From contig AP026176.1 in the NCBI GenBank assembly GCA_030295235.1, positions 62,001 through 126,000 on the forward strand: a stretch of DNA of 64,000 nucleotides. The letters run 5' to 3'. The translations under genes were made by a program, and so were the position numbers. Source of the DNA: Fistulifera solaris (lineage: Eukaryota > Bacillariophyta > Bacillariophyceae > Naviculales > Stauroneidaceae). Each line of letters opens with the position of its first letter. Positions within the stretch are counted from its first letter, which is position 1. Shown here piece by piece: positions 54,790-64,000 of the stretch. Under the pieces are notes generated by a model that was not told where the DNA came from, searched no databases, and was given only the letters and a program-made list of their open reading frames with translations.

Positions 54790-54850
54790 GTTTTATTTAC
54801 TATAGACCCAAACAGAAGACGACTTTTTCCACGACTGGATATCCGTCATG
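54790..54850 (+). repeat. Diverged solo copy of the 220-bp satellite core
   Basis: Shares 'atttactatagacccaaa' exactly with the satellite, then a spacer and 'ccacgactgg...gtcatgag', the same order as in the array, with the hairpin partly kept. Confidence 0.6.
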
Positions 54851-55009
54851 AGGCTTAGTTTTCCCATCTCCCTGCACTTCTTTCAAATAATTACGAATTG
54901 AATCTTTCACGATTAGAGAGCGTTGAATCATCGTTGTTGGGGCATTGACACATAATGTCGAAATAGCTTGTCGATCGTGCGTCTTGACTTTGGCCCTGCG
55001 TTAACTATT

Positions 55010-56870
55010 CTAGACCAGTTTTTTTTGGATCCCTTCACAAAAATTCTGTGCAAGAACCAGGACCTCTTGACACGTGTTTTGGTTTTGGATCATAGCGAAG
55101 AATGTGCGCGTTCCAAAAGTTCAGAATACGATTTTTTTTAAAAAAATACAGAAATTCTGTGCAGGTTCAGAAATTCTGGACCAGTTCTTTCAATCCCTTA
55201 CCGAAATGCGGTGGACGTTACCGAAATTCAGGAGACGATGTTTAAAAATCGTGACGAAAGCAATAGCACGTTCATGAACCTCAGGACTCGGTGTTCGGGG
55301 ATCATTGCGAATGAAAGTGGGCTTTCCAGAAATTCTGGATAGTTCAATTCGGTTAATCAGAAATTCTGTGGTGGTCCAGAATTTCTGGACCAGATTTTTA
55401 TGCCTTAACCAAAATTCTGTGCAAGGTTTTAGAACCTCTGGATACGGTGTTTTGGGTCATAACGAAAGAAAGTGGACGTTCCAGAAGTTCAGAATACGAA
55501 TTTTCTGAAAATGCAGAAATTCTGTGCTGGTCCAGAAATTCTGGACCAGTTCGTTCGACCCCTTACCGAAACGTTGTGAATGTTACCGACATTCAGGAGA
55601 CGGTGTTTTGGATCATGAAGAAAGCAATAGCACGTTTTAGAACCTCTGGACAGGGTGTCCGGGATCATTGCGAATGAAAGTGGGGTGGGCATTCCAGAAA
55701 TTCTAGTTAGGTCAATATTCGGATAATCAGAAGTTCTGAGGCGGTCCAGAAACTGGACCAGATTTATTATGCCTTAACCCAAATTCTGTGCAAGGTACCA
55801 GAACCTCTGGATACGGTGTTTTGGGTCATAACGAAAGAAAGTGGACGTTCCAGAAGTTCAGAATACGAATTTTCTGAAAATGCAGAAATTCTGTGCTGGT
55901 CCAGAAATTCTGGACCAGTTCGTTCGACCCCTTACCGAAACGTTGTGAATGTTACCGACATTCAGGAGACGGTGTTTTGGATCATGAAGAAAGCAATAGC
56001 ACGTTTTAGAACCTCTGGACAGGGTGTCCGGGATCATTGCGAATGAAAGTGGGGTGGGCATTCCAGAAATTCTAGTTAGGTCAATATTCGGATAATCAGA
56101 AGTTCTGAGGCGGTCCAGAAACTGGACCAGATTTATTATGCCTTAACCCAAATTCTGTGCAAGGTACCAGAACCTCTGGATACGGTGTTTTGGGTCATAA
56201 CGAAAGAAGTGGACGTTCCAGAAGTTCAGAATACGAATTTTCTGAAAATGCAGAAATTCTGTGCTGGTCCAGAAATTCTGGACCAGTTCGTTCGACCCCT
56301 TACCGAAACGTTGTGAATGTTACCGACATTCAGGAGACGGTGTTTTGGATCATGAAGAAAGCAATAGCACGTTTTAGAACCTCTGGACAGGGTGTCCGGG
56401 ATCATTGCGAATGAAAGTGGGGTGGGCATTCCAGAAATTCTAGTTAGGTCAATATTCGGATAATCAGAAGTTCTGAGGCGGTCCAGAAACTGGACCAGAT
56501 TTATTATGCCTTAACCCAAATTCTGTGCAAGGTACCAGAACCTCTGGATACGGTGTTTTGGGTCATAACGAAAGAAGTGGACGTTCCAGAAGTTCAGAAT
56601 ACGAATTTTCTGAAAATGCAGAAATTCTGTGCTGGTCCAGAAATTCTGGACCAGTTCGTTCGACCCCTTACCGAAACGTTGTGAATGTTACCAAAATTCA
56701 GGAGACGGTGTTTTGGATCATGACGAAAGCAATAGTACGTTTTAGAACCTCTGGACAGGGTGTCCGGGATCATCGCGAATGAAAGTGGGGTGGGCATTCC
56801 AGAAATTCTAGTTAGGTCAATTCGGATAATCAGAAATTCTGTGGTGGTCCAGAATTCCTGGACCAGTTTT
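55010..56870. repeat. Palindromic repeat block E with 369-bp tandem units
   Basis: About five units of 368-369 bp, with 'ttttgggtcataacgaaagaa' at 55450, 55819, 56187 and 56555 and a diverged unit before them from 55078. Each unit has the palindrome GGTCCAGAAATTCTGGACC, a decayed version (ggtccagaaactggacc) and phrases from blocks A and B. Copies 2-4 differ by only a few bases (one base missing from 'gaaagaaagtgg'), so the expansion is recent. Repeated frames on both strands follow the units and are not genes. Confidence 0.9.
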
Positions 56871-57317
56871 TTTTTTTTTGATCTCTCTCAGAAATTCATC
56901 ATACGTCATACGTGCTTTCTGTTTACCAGGTATAGAGAAAATCTGGTTTTTCTTCAATATTGCCGGTTGGTATGCTAGAGACCTATCAATGATACGTAGT
57001 ACTTCCCTCAGCTTATATTGAAAGGCATTCGTTGCTGTTAGAACAATGCAAATTTCTGTCTTTTGCGATTGCTTAGGTATCGAGTATCGACTCGAAGGCA
57101 AGGCGACATGGGACATGGGGGTCATGCATCATTTGACGAGGCACATTCGCAGTATTAAGGACAAGCAATGCGAAATCGGTTGTTTGTACGCTTCGCAGTT
57201 TTATCATTGCGCTAAACAAAGAAAGGTTCTTTTCCGCGGCATGCAGATAACTCAAACATAGATATTACGTTGCATGTTAAATTTGGAGATATTTTATTGT
57301 ACAGACCGTTTATTTCC
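56871..57317. other. Spacer between repeat block E and CDH1
   Basis: Short open frames only, on both strands; no recognisable product. Confidence 0.4.
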
Positions 57318-59237
57318 TTAACGAATCACGGACCCTAGTGTGTTGGGGAACAACAGACTTCCCGCACTGCCTTTTCCATCGGACCGCGGTCCCGGAAACA
57401 CTTGCCAAAAGCGCAGCGTTTCATCACCGGCACCCGTCACGACCGTCGAACCATCCGGAGACACAGCCAAGTACAAGACACGATAAGTGTGTCCGGTCAA
57501 CGTCGTAACCTTTTGCATGGTAGGGTATCGCCACACCACAATTTGATTTTGCGAATAACCGTGTGTGCTGACAATTTCATTGCAGTTTTGAGACCAAGCT
57601 AGATTGCACACTTGACTGCCTGTATCAATCTTTTGTATGGGAGTACCGGACAGCGTATTCCAGAAACGGATGCAGCGATCGGCGGTGCCACCTCCACTGG
57701 CCAAGAGGCCATGTTGATGAGGAGACCAAGTTATCGCCTTGACAGCGGCCGTGTGATCAGCGAATCGATGCAGTGGTTGTTGACCCGGATTGCGACTATC
57801 AATGACGTGTAACACATTGTCATTCCCACCGGACGCTAAAAACGCGGGTTCATCGTACGACCACTTCAACCCGCAAACCTCTTGCCGGTGAATGGGCAAA
57901 CGATCGGTAAAATCACCCTGAGCCCGTACATCTCGTAAATAAATCAAGCGATCACGGCTGCCACTCGCCAAGCAGGGTCCCGACCACGCCAACGCACCAA
58001 CACGAGAATCGTGTCCTTTCAAATCACGGATCTTTTGACACGCCACCGTATCCCACAATTGAATGTGACCACGGCTCGTGCCGATGGCCAAATGCGTCCC
58101 GCGTTGCGCCCACGACACGGATGTGACCACATCTTCATTGTTGTTGTTATTGTTGCTATGATCGTCCGCACCATTCGACGACAAGTCGCACAGTTTCGTC
58201 ACTTTCGATGTACAGGCACTCCACAAATACACACAGGACGCCAGACCTACCGCCAAAACATTTTGTGAGGACCAATCCACCAAATTGAGATAAAAATCAT
58301 CTTGCAAGGCGGGAGCATCCAACACTTTAAAGGGCACCTTCGAAATCCGTCGCTTACGTTTGGGTGGCGACAACCGTTGACTCGCCGCCATACTGCCCGG
58401 CGTAAGATGATACGCGTGTAAAATGGAGGGCGTCTCTAACACGCTGTTTTGATAAATTTGCCGCGCACTCTGGTACCGTAACGAGTTCGTTTCTCGCAAG
58501 TTGGGACGAGAGTTGGGATTGTAATTTTCGTTCATGTGCAGCAATTCCGATCGCAAGAGACTATTGAGTGTACTTTGATGGGACGGCTGGGTGGTGGTAG
58601 ACGGATTCGCGGCATTGTGCGGAGTCGTATCATCTTCGGGACGATTATTACTGTGAGACGTGGCGGTGGGAGTTGTTGCCGTGCGGCGCCGGGATTCCCA
58701 CAAATTGAACGAGAAATTGGAAGTCGCTCGATTCGGAATGAACCGATCCGAGCACCCTCGATCCGTGTGTCGGTAACGAGGGGATGCCGCAAATGAAAAA
58801 GGCGTCGAATCCTCCGGATACGAGAACGTGGTACTTGACGGTGTCACGGCCGTGGGTGAAAAGGATGTCACAATCGGACTGGGTCGAAAGATGTTATTAT
58901 GGCTGTTGTTGTTGTTGTCTTCCGTACTGCGGGCAATGCCCGGTGGAGGCAATAATGTCTCTTCCGGAGTAGCTCGTAATTCGGGCGCCAAACGCATTGC
59001 ATACCGTGAATCCAATCTCGGTCGTGACGGCGAAGGCAGAGGGACCCACACTTTTGTTGTCGTTGTAGTAAGCGAATCGGTACTTTCCATGGAAGTATCG
59101 AGCGGCGATGTCATCGAATCGGAACACGAGAGTGTCATGGGTGTTAACATGTGCTTATGATGACTGCCGGTCATCATATTCGTTTGAGGACTCCCCGGAG
59201 GAGGAGGAGAAGCTCCGCTGCTTTCTTCTGTTGACAT
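57318..59237 (-). CDS. FZR1: CDH1/FZR1-type activator of the anaphase-promoting complex
   Basis: A single-exon, intact 639-aa WD40 protein that recruits substrates to the APC/C ubiquitin ligase in late mitosis and G1. The C-box DRFIPNR is at residues 164-170. Before the propeller, SKVPFKVLDAPALQDDFYLN and VDWSSQNVLAVGL are diagnostic of CDH1 rather than CDC20. Seven WD repeats follow (VTSVSWAQRGTHLAIGT, GHDSRVGALAW, LASGGNDNVLHVID, CNLAWSQNCNEIVS, LAVSPDGSTVVTGAGDETLR), and the protein ends with the Ile-Arg tail that docks on APC3. The N-terminal 160 residues are Ser/Thr/Pro-rich with potential CDK sites. A run of Asn lies between repeats 1 and 2. Confidence 0.9.
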   Translation of the reverse strand: MSTEESSGASPPPPGSPQTNMMTGSHHKHMLTPMTLSCSDSMTSPLDTSMESTDSLTTTTTKVWVPLPSPSRPRLDSRYAMRLAPELRATPEETLLPPPGIARSTEDNNNNSHNNIFRPSPIVTSFSPTAVTPSSTTFSYPEDSTPFSFAASPRYRHTDRGCSDRFIPNRATSNFSFNLWESRRRTATTPTATSHSNNRPEDDTTPHNAANPSTTTQPSHQSTLNSLLRSELLHMNENYNPNSRPNLRETNSLRYQSARQIYQNSVLETPSILHAYHLTPGSMAASQRLSPPKRKRRISKVPFKVLDAPALQDDFYLNLVDWSSQNVLAVGLASCVYLWSACTSKVTKLCDLSSNGADDHSNNNNNNEDVVTSVSWAQRGTHLAIGTSRGHIQLWDTVACQKIRDLKGHDSRVGALAWSGPCLASGSRDRLIYLRDVRAQGDFTDRLPIHRQEVCGLKWSYDEPAFLASGGNDNVLHVIDSRNPGQQPLHRFADHTAAVKAITWSPHQHGLLASGGGTADRCIRFWNTLSGTPIQKIDTGSQVCNLAWSQNCNEIVSTHGYSQNQIVVWRYPTMQKVTTLTGHTYRVLYLAVSPDGSTVVTGAGDETLRFWQVFPGPRSDGKGSAGSLLFPNTLGSVIR

Positions 59238-59946
59238 GATACAATATTTCCTTTTGCGTAATAGCGTAGTAATACACTCACACGAAACACCAATTTCGAA
59301 CCGTTTGTTGTACTGCGGCGTTTGTCGCTCTGCGTTAAGATTCCGTTGCGTCGCTGATCACAATCTCCTGATCTGCAATCAATCAAACACGCAAAGAAGC
59401 AAACAACGCACCAAACAAAGACTTGACTTCTACGTAATGGCACTTAAATGTGCTTGGATGGATTCGATTCGTGTCGACCTCTTTTATTATGCTGGAAATG
59501 GTAGAGACGTGCGGATCGAAACTCCCTCCATTCGGCCGCGAAGGCGAGGATGAAGTAACGCACGCTCGCGTACTTAGATGTTTTCATGTTTTACAGAATG
59601 GAGAACTGAAGTACACTATTGTATAATAAGTGTCCAAAAGCGTCACTCAACGATTCTATATTAGGGAAATGAACCGGCGTGCACGGTTCAGCGAATGTTC
59701 GCGATTTCGCCAGCCAACAGTGTGGGACGGACGGATGGACCGGACGGAACACGACGAAGGTACGTCCGACGTACGTCATTGTGTCATTGTGGGACTCTAG
59801 GTGAGACGTGCTTCTTACAAACAAAAAGGCACGCATAGAGGCACGCGATTGAGACATTGTTGCCTTTTGTCATCCTATTTGCTTCTTTTCTATTGCAGCA
59901 AATACAGCAAATCATCTATTTAAAATCATAAAAAACAACCGCAACT
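59238..59946. other. Divergent promoter region between CDH1 and the PLAC8 gene
   Basis: 709 bp without a supported gene. AT-rich leader sequence precedes the PLAC8 start (aaaaacaaccgcaactatgg). Confidence 0.5.
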
Positions 59947-60819
59947 ATGGATTTCATGCAAAACAGCAGTGCCGGCAGCTATGCTCCCGTTTCGTTACAA
60001 GACGAACCGCTGCAAGAACGGTTCCTCGCCGCACCGCCGGAACAACCCGTCGCCGCTCAAGCGACACCCATGATACAAATTATTGCTCCGGCCGATCTTC
60101 CGGAAGGATACGAATTACCCATTCAAGTGGGAACTGGGGGAAGTGCTACCATCACCATTCCCCCCGGCGGCGTCGAACGAGGACAAACGTTTGCGGTCCC
60201 CATGCCTGCAACGACGAATGTCGCTCCCGCAATTCACATTCCCGTAGGACACTGGCGGGATACGACGTGGGATTTCTTTCAATACGGTCCCTGTCATCCG
60301 CATTGTTGGACCAGTTGGCTTTGTACGTTCTTGGCGACGGGACAAGTCATTCGTCGTGTCGGATTCAACTGGACGGGCGTCACGGCCGTCGATGCGCGGG
60401 AAAAAGCGCAGGCGTTTCCCATCATTTTAGCCATTGTGGCCCTGTATATGGTTCTGCATTTTACTTTGCTTTTGATTGTCGTGGCACTGGACCCGGAAGA
60501 CCCCGACGCCGATTCGAGTGATCCCAATTATGTTCCGCCGGAACCTACCATGGCGTTTTTGGTCGTACTCGAAATTTACAAATGGTGGCATTTCGCGTAT
60601 TGGATTCTTTCCACGGTCATTTTGGCGCGGACCCGTCGGTCGTTGCGACAAAAATACGGGATACCGGCGGCTTGCGGGCAAGAAGATGTCGTCTGTGCGG
60701 TCTGTTGCCATTGTTGTGTCGCGGCACAAATGTTGCGTCATACGACCGATTACAATGTGTATCCTTCCTATCTTTGTACGGATACGGGATTGCCGAAGCA
60801 TGCTCCTTCAATTGTTTGA
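59947..60819 (+). CDS. PLAC8 (Cys-rich) membrane protein
   Basis: A single-exon protein of 290 aa. After a Pro/Ala/Gln-rich N-terminal 95 residues, the PLAC8 domain runs from GHWRDTTWDFFQYGPCHPHC to CCHCCVAAQMLRHTTDYNVY. Key features are the entry CxPHCW-x5-C, the hydrophobic segments AFPIILAIVALYMVLHFTLL and AFLVVLEIYKWWHFAYWIL, and the RSLRQKYGIPAACGQEDVVC block. In plants and fungi members are linked to metal export (FCR/PCR type) and organ size; no role can be assigned here. The N-terminal repeat GTGGSATITIPPGGVERGQT resembles a short lipid or carbohydrate-binding strand motif of some algal proteins. Confidence 0.85.
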   Translation: MDFMQNSSAGSYAPVSLQDEPLQERFLAAPPEQPVAAQATPMIQIIAPADLPEGYELPIQVGTGGSATITIPPGGVERGQTFAVPMPATTNVAPAIHIPVGHWRDTTWDFFQYGPCHPHCWTSWLCTFLATGQVIRRVGFNWTGVTAVDAREKAQAFPIILAIVALYMVLHFTLLLIVVALDPEDPDADSSDPNYVPPEPTMAFLVVLEIYKWWHFAYWILSTVILARTRRSLRQKYGIPAACGQEDVVCAVCCHCCVAAQMLRHTTDYNVYPSYLCTDTGLPKHAPSIV

Positions 60820-63155
60820 AGCGAAAGAACGACAGGGAGACTATGTATTTGCATAAAAATTAGCGCGTAAATTGTTGTCTTTGATATTTTGGCAGCCATA
60901 TTTCTTTGATAAAAGGTCTATTTTAGAAAACAATGAAATGAACGTGTTGAAAGAATAGCTATAGGAGTGATTCGGATTCGGATGCAGTAGGCACGAGCCT
61001 CTTTAGCCCATCACCGAGACACGAAATAATTGAAACACGAACGTCTTGTGCCACGTCCTTCCCGTGAGGCGCATCGCGTGCGTCAGGAGTCAGGAGGCCC
61101 ATGGGAATAAATTCTTCTCTGTTGTCGAACGGCTTCTGATTTTTATTATGGCCGCTATCAGTCATCGTCTCCGCAATTCCGCTGAGCCAAATAAGTACAG
61201 TAGCACTATGCATAATTTCTTCAAGAGTACTTATTTGTAACACGACGGAAAGCGAAAAAATTAAACAAAAATAGATGCCTCCGAAATCCAAAGCCGGATT
61301 TCATTCCCAATCTACACAAGAGCTTATAGCCGAAATTACCACGAAAGCGCATCATGCTTCATCATCATTCCTTGAAGTGCCACGCCATTGTTTTATTGCC
61401 TCTTTTGTACAATTTTCTGCGAGAATCCTGAAAAGGGAATTAAGATTTAGCGGTGTCATCGAAAACTTCTTTTGTCGTATAGAACAAAGTGTATGGAATG
61501 GGCACTGAACGCAGAGCAAATGTCAATGTCGGTTGTCGGTGCCAGCTGTCATCTGTCGTCTTCACGTCCCAAAGCAAAAAAAAACAAAAAACAAAACGAT
61601 GCTGTTTTTTTTTACCTTCGTTGATTCTTCTTGCTCTCTCGTGCCATTCACTTTCCATTCGACCCGCAACCGCGGCCTTCTTTGAAAGCAATAGTAGTAT
61701 ATTTACTTTTGCAACGTAATGATGATTCACGAAAAGCAAGATACGGAAGGACCCGTTCGAACGAACGCACATCAGCTGGTGGCGCGACTTTCACCAAATC
61801 CAAACGTTAACACTCCCACGCGCACCCCTACTTCGGAGTCAACAGCAAAGAGAACGACTAATACAGATCCTCACCGAGGCTCTCGAGCTATTGAATGAAG
61901 ACTCGTGGAATTTCGAGGATGAGGATCGTTCTTCCGATGACAACAAGGCATCTTCGCATCAGCGGCGTTAGCTGCCGTTGCCGACTTGGGAAGCGAGGCA
62001 ACGATGCCTCTTTATAGATAACGTTTTTCTCAAAAATGAAATGGAGGGCTCTTGAAGTACAATGTTAACCCTCGGCGCGACTTGGTGGTAGAACTCGTGG
62101 CCCCGCAGATCGCCAATGCATGTAGATAATTTATCATACAGAACGAACTCGAAATAAATTTATACGGTGCTTAGCTTGGGTGCGGATCTCGCAGATGACG
62201 TGCCACTTTTTTGTGCTGCTTTGCATTCTTGTCATGGTCTAGGAGGCTCAGGTCGTCGTGTAACACACATTATTTCTTGGATATTTGAAACGATTCTCGT
62301 GCTTTCCAGCATTCCGCGGCTACAATACGCTCTCTGCGACCGAAACAGGAAAGCTCGTCCTCAGCAGACAATGATAATTTTTCCCATCAAGGCGAGCAAT
62401 AGCGACATTAACTTCCTTAAGCAGCTTTAATGTTCTACTTGGTCACTCCATGCAGTGCCGTTCACCAAATTTTATCATCCCTTGAGCAAGCCAGTTAAAC
62501 ACATATTATGTGTTATAATTCTCGTATCTTTGACAGTAGCTAAAAACAAACACGTATATGCCCCCAACGAAAGAGCTGCACATGCAGTGTAGCCGATGCT
62601 TGTCACAGCAAAGCGCTTGATTTTTCATCAGGGCAATATTTTAAACCATAGCCTTCACGAAGCTTTGTTCGGCTAACAGGAACCCGCCGAAACTAAATCT
62701 GCATCCTGCCTTGTCTTTGGTTCCACCGGCTTCTGGCATCCCGACAAAAAAACTGTTATCTCAATAAATCCAATTTAGAGCTCACGCGGGGCAGTTGTTT
62801 GGGCAAGCAGCATATGCCCACCCATCGTTCCGATCACTTAGCCAAAATGCAAAGATTCATCTTCGTCCCTCCTATTTAGCTATGTTTTTCGCCTCAAAAA
62901 GATGCTTGACTTTTCGGTCAGGAGCAGCGACAACGTTGAATTCAATTTGATGTTTTAGAATTACTGGTGTCGTCGAGAGTGGTCCCTTTAGCGATAGGTC
63001 GGATCCAACCTCTTCGGAGCATCGCACAGTAATCTTTCCCTTTTGTTTATCGTAGACGACGAGATGATGACTTTGTCTCCTCCTACTCACATTCGAGTTG
63101 GCAAGGATGCGTGTTGAGTCTTTATTGAGTGGTGTGTCGTCTTCTTGCGTCTCCA
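60820..63155. other. Gene-poor tail region, no recognised gene
   Basis: Several short frames occur on both strands but none has a domain, splice support or a conserved start. A/T runs and the string 'agcggcgttagctgccg' near 61965 are the only notable features. Confidence 0.5.
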
Positions 63156-63156
63156 T
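62872..63156 (-). CDS. Possible small protein, 94 aa
   Basis: An ATG-started frame (METQEDDTPLNKDSTRILAN...) of 94 codons ending FEAKNIAK. It alternates basic and acidic segments and beta-prone strips (QSHHLVVYDKQKGKITVRC). No family recognised; it could be an exon of a larger gene or chance. Confidence 0.25.
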   Translation of the reverse strand: METQEDDTPLNKDSTRILANSNVSRRRQSHHLVVYDKQKGKITVRCSEEVGSDLSLKGPLSTTPVILKHQIEFNVVAAPDRKVKHLFEAKNIAK

Positions 63157-64000
63157 TTGCAATGCTGACGACAGACGACGCTGACCATTTTTCAGGCAGA
63201 TCACCTCGCCAGACCTTTATGATGCTTTTTATTCTATCACGCCTATGCATGTCGTCTCCCTCTCGTCGTGCTCATGGATTTCGTTGAAATAAAGGCATCA
63301 TTATTTAGAGGTAATGACTAGACTATCTCAATTCTCAATCCCCTTGCTCCTTGCTGTTTGTTTGCCTGTAGCTTGCAGCCTGCCGCATGTCCGCATTCTG
63401 CATGTCCGCATGTCGAATGTTGAATGTTGATTCTTCTAGAGCTCGAACAACAAACAACGAACAAGATGACTTAAATCATAAATACTCCGAGCTCCGAAAC
63501 TCCGAATTCGTAAGCTGTTAGCTGTTCCTATTCACTATTCTACATAGTAAAATGAAGAAGATGCTGAGATGATTGTTCTTTATGGTTTCGTCGGGTAGAA
63601 AGTAGGCCATTACTTTCAGTCACACTTTTAATAGAACCGGAAACGAGCATTCTTTTGCATCTTCTTTCCACCTACTTAATAAACATAGAGTGCCCGATGT
63701 CCTACGCGGCAGCAACATGAAGAAGTAGCGACGGCGAACAATACGAGGATGTAGAATGTAGAATAATGACACATGAGACATGACGTGGGCAATAAAGTGT
63801 ACAGGTTCCACAAAATATAGTAGAGAACATGTAGAATGAATAAAGAACAATACGGAGTAACAATAAATAATAGATACGTAAATTTGGTGACGTCGCTGTA
63901 TAGGCTGCCCATTGAAAGTTGCACATAATTCACAATTATCGCATTCATTATTTTCCGCACGCTCTCTACCACCCACCAGATCGTATGTTGTGGTAGACGA
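63157..64000. other. Right-edge spacer, no gene seen
   Basis: AT-rich, with 'cgcatgtccgcattctgcat' type short direct repeats near 63390. Frames at 63620-63976 are short, overlapping and unlike coding sequence. Confidence 0.4.

Noticed and set aside
7060-56870. Heat-shock elements, given an HSF gene in the window
   Set aside because: The palindrome has GAA and TTC separated by one base, not the two of a heat-shock element (nGAAnnTTCn), and it lies mostly far from gene starts.

Overview
The window is eukaryotic nuclear DNA, most likely from a diatom (a pennate diatom would fit; I do not assign a species). The grounds are compact genes with few short GT-AG introns (about 70-165 bp), a DUF6824-type gene of the family expanded in diatoms, a stand-alone heat-shock-factor gene, eukaryotic alpha-carbonic-anhydrase-like proteins, and stramenopile-style PRGRAPxG motifs. 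Housekeeping genes sit on both strands as single units, not operons, separated by repeat-rich spacers.

Layout. 1-2087 (-): CDK9/12-like kinase running off the left edge. 2.3-4.3 kb: 220-bp satellite. 4.6-5.1 kb (+): mitochondrial ATPase inhibitor. 5.2-6.8 kb (-): MFSD8-like MFS transporter. 7-9.4 kb: palindromic repeats, a retroelement relic, a small ORF and a relic of the MFS 5' end. 9.6-11.9 kb (-): CXXC zinc-finger protein. 12.3-17.6 kb: palindromic repeats, a metallothionein, a second retroelement relic and a 425-bp satellite. 17.7-19.9 kb (+): nucleotidyltransferase-like protein. 19.9-22.3 kb (-): long-chain acyl-CoA synthetase. 23.5-25.7 kb: small acidic protein (-) and aminotransferase (+). 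25.8-28.5 kb (-): CstF77/RNA14. 30.3-31.4 kb (+): HSF. 31.5-33.3 kb (-): class 3 lipase. 34.3-35.1 kb (+): unknown. 35.2-37.0 kb (-): SMU1. 38.4-42.3 kb (+): tandem pair of carbonic-anhydrase-like genes. 43.2-45.1 kb (+): NikA-like solute-binding protein. 45.6-48.6 kb (+): RWA/CASD1-like acyltransferase fused to an SGNH domain. 48.7-51.3 kb (-): VPS51. 52.4-53.2 kb (+): DUF6824 protein. 53.3-54.4 kb (-): RFC small subunit. 55-56.9 kb: palindromic and 369-bp tandem repeats. 57.3-59.2 kb (-): CDH1/FZR1. 59.9-60.8 kb (+): PLAC8 protein. 60.8-64 kb: essentially empty.

Most striking points. The NikA-like protein looks circularly permuted: the family's C-terminal lobe precedes its N-terminal lobe, and a C-terminal membrane helix follows. 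The next gene also has an unusual domain order, with the Cas1p-type membrane acyltransferase before the SGNH domain, opposite to animal CASD1. The two carbonic-anhydrase-like paralogues appear to have lost two of the three zinc histidines. The spacers carry several repeat families, including a 19-bp palindrome in five blocks and a hairpin element found both as a satellite and as diverged solo copies.

Caveat: twelve otherwise well-conserved genes are interrupted by one to three single-base indels (19 in all), nearly all in mononucleotide runs. Each gene's exon lengths become whole codons once these are counted, which points to residual assembly errors more than to real pseudogenes.
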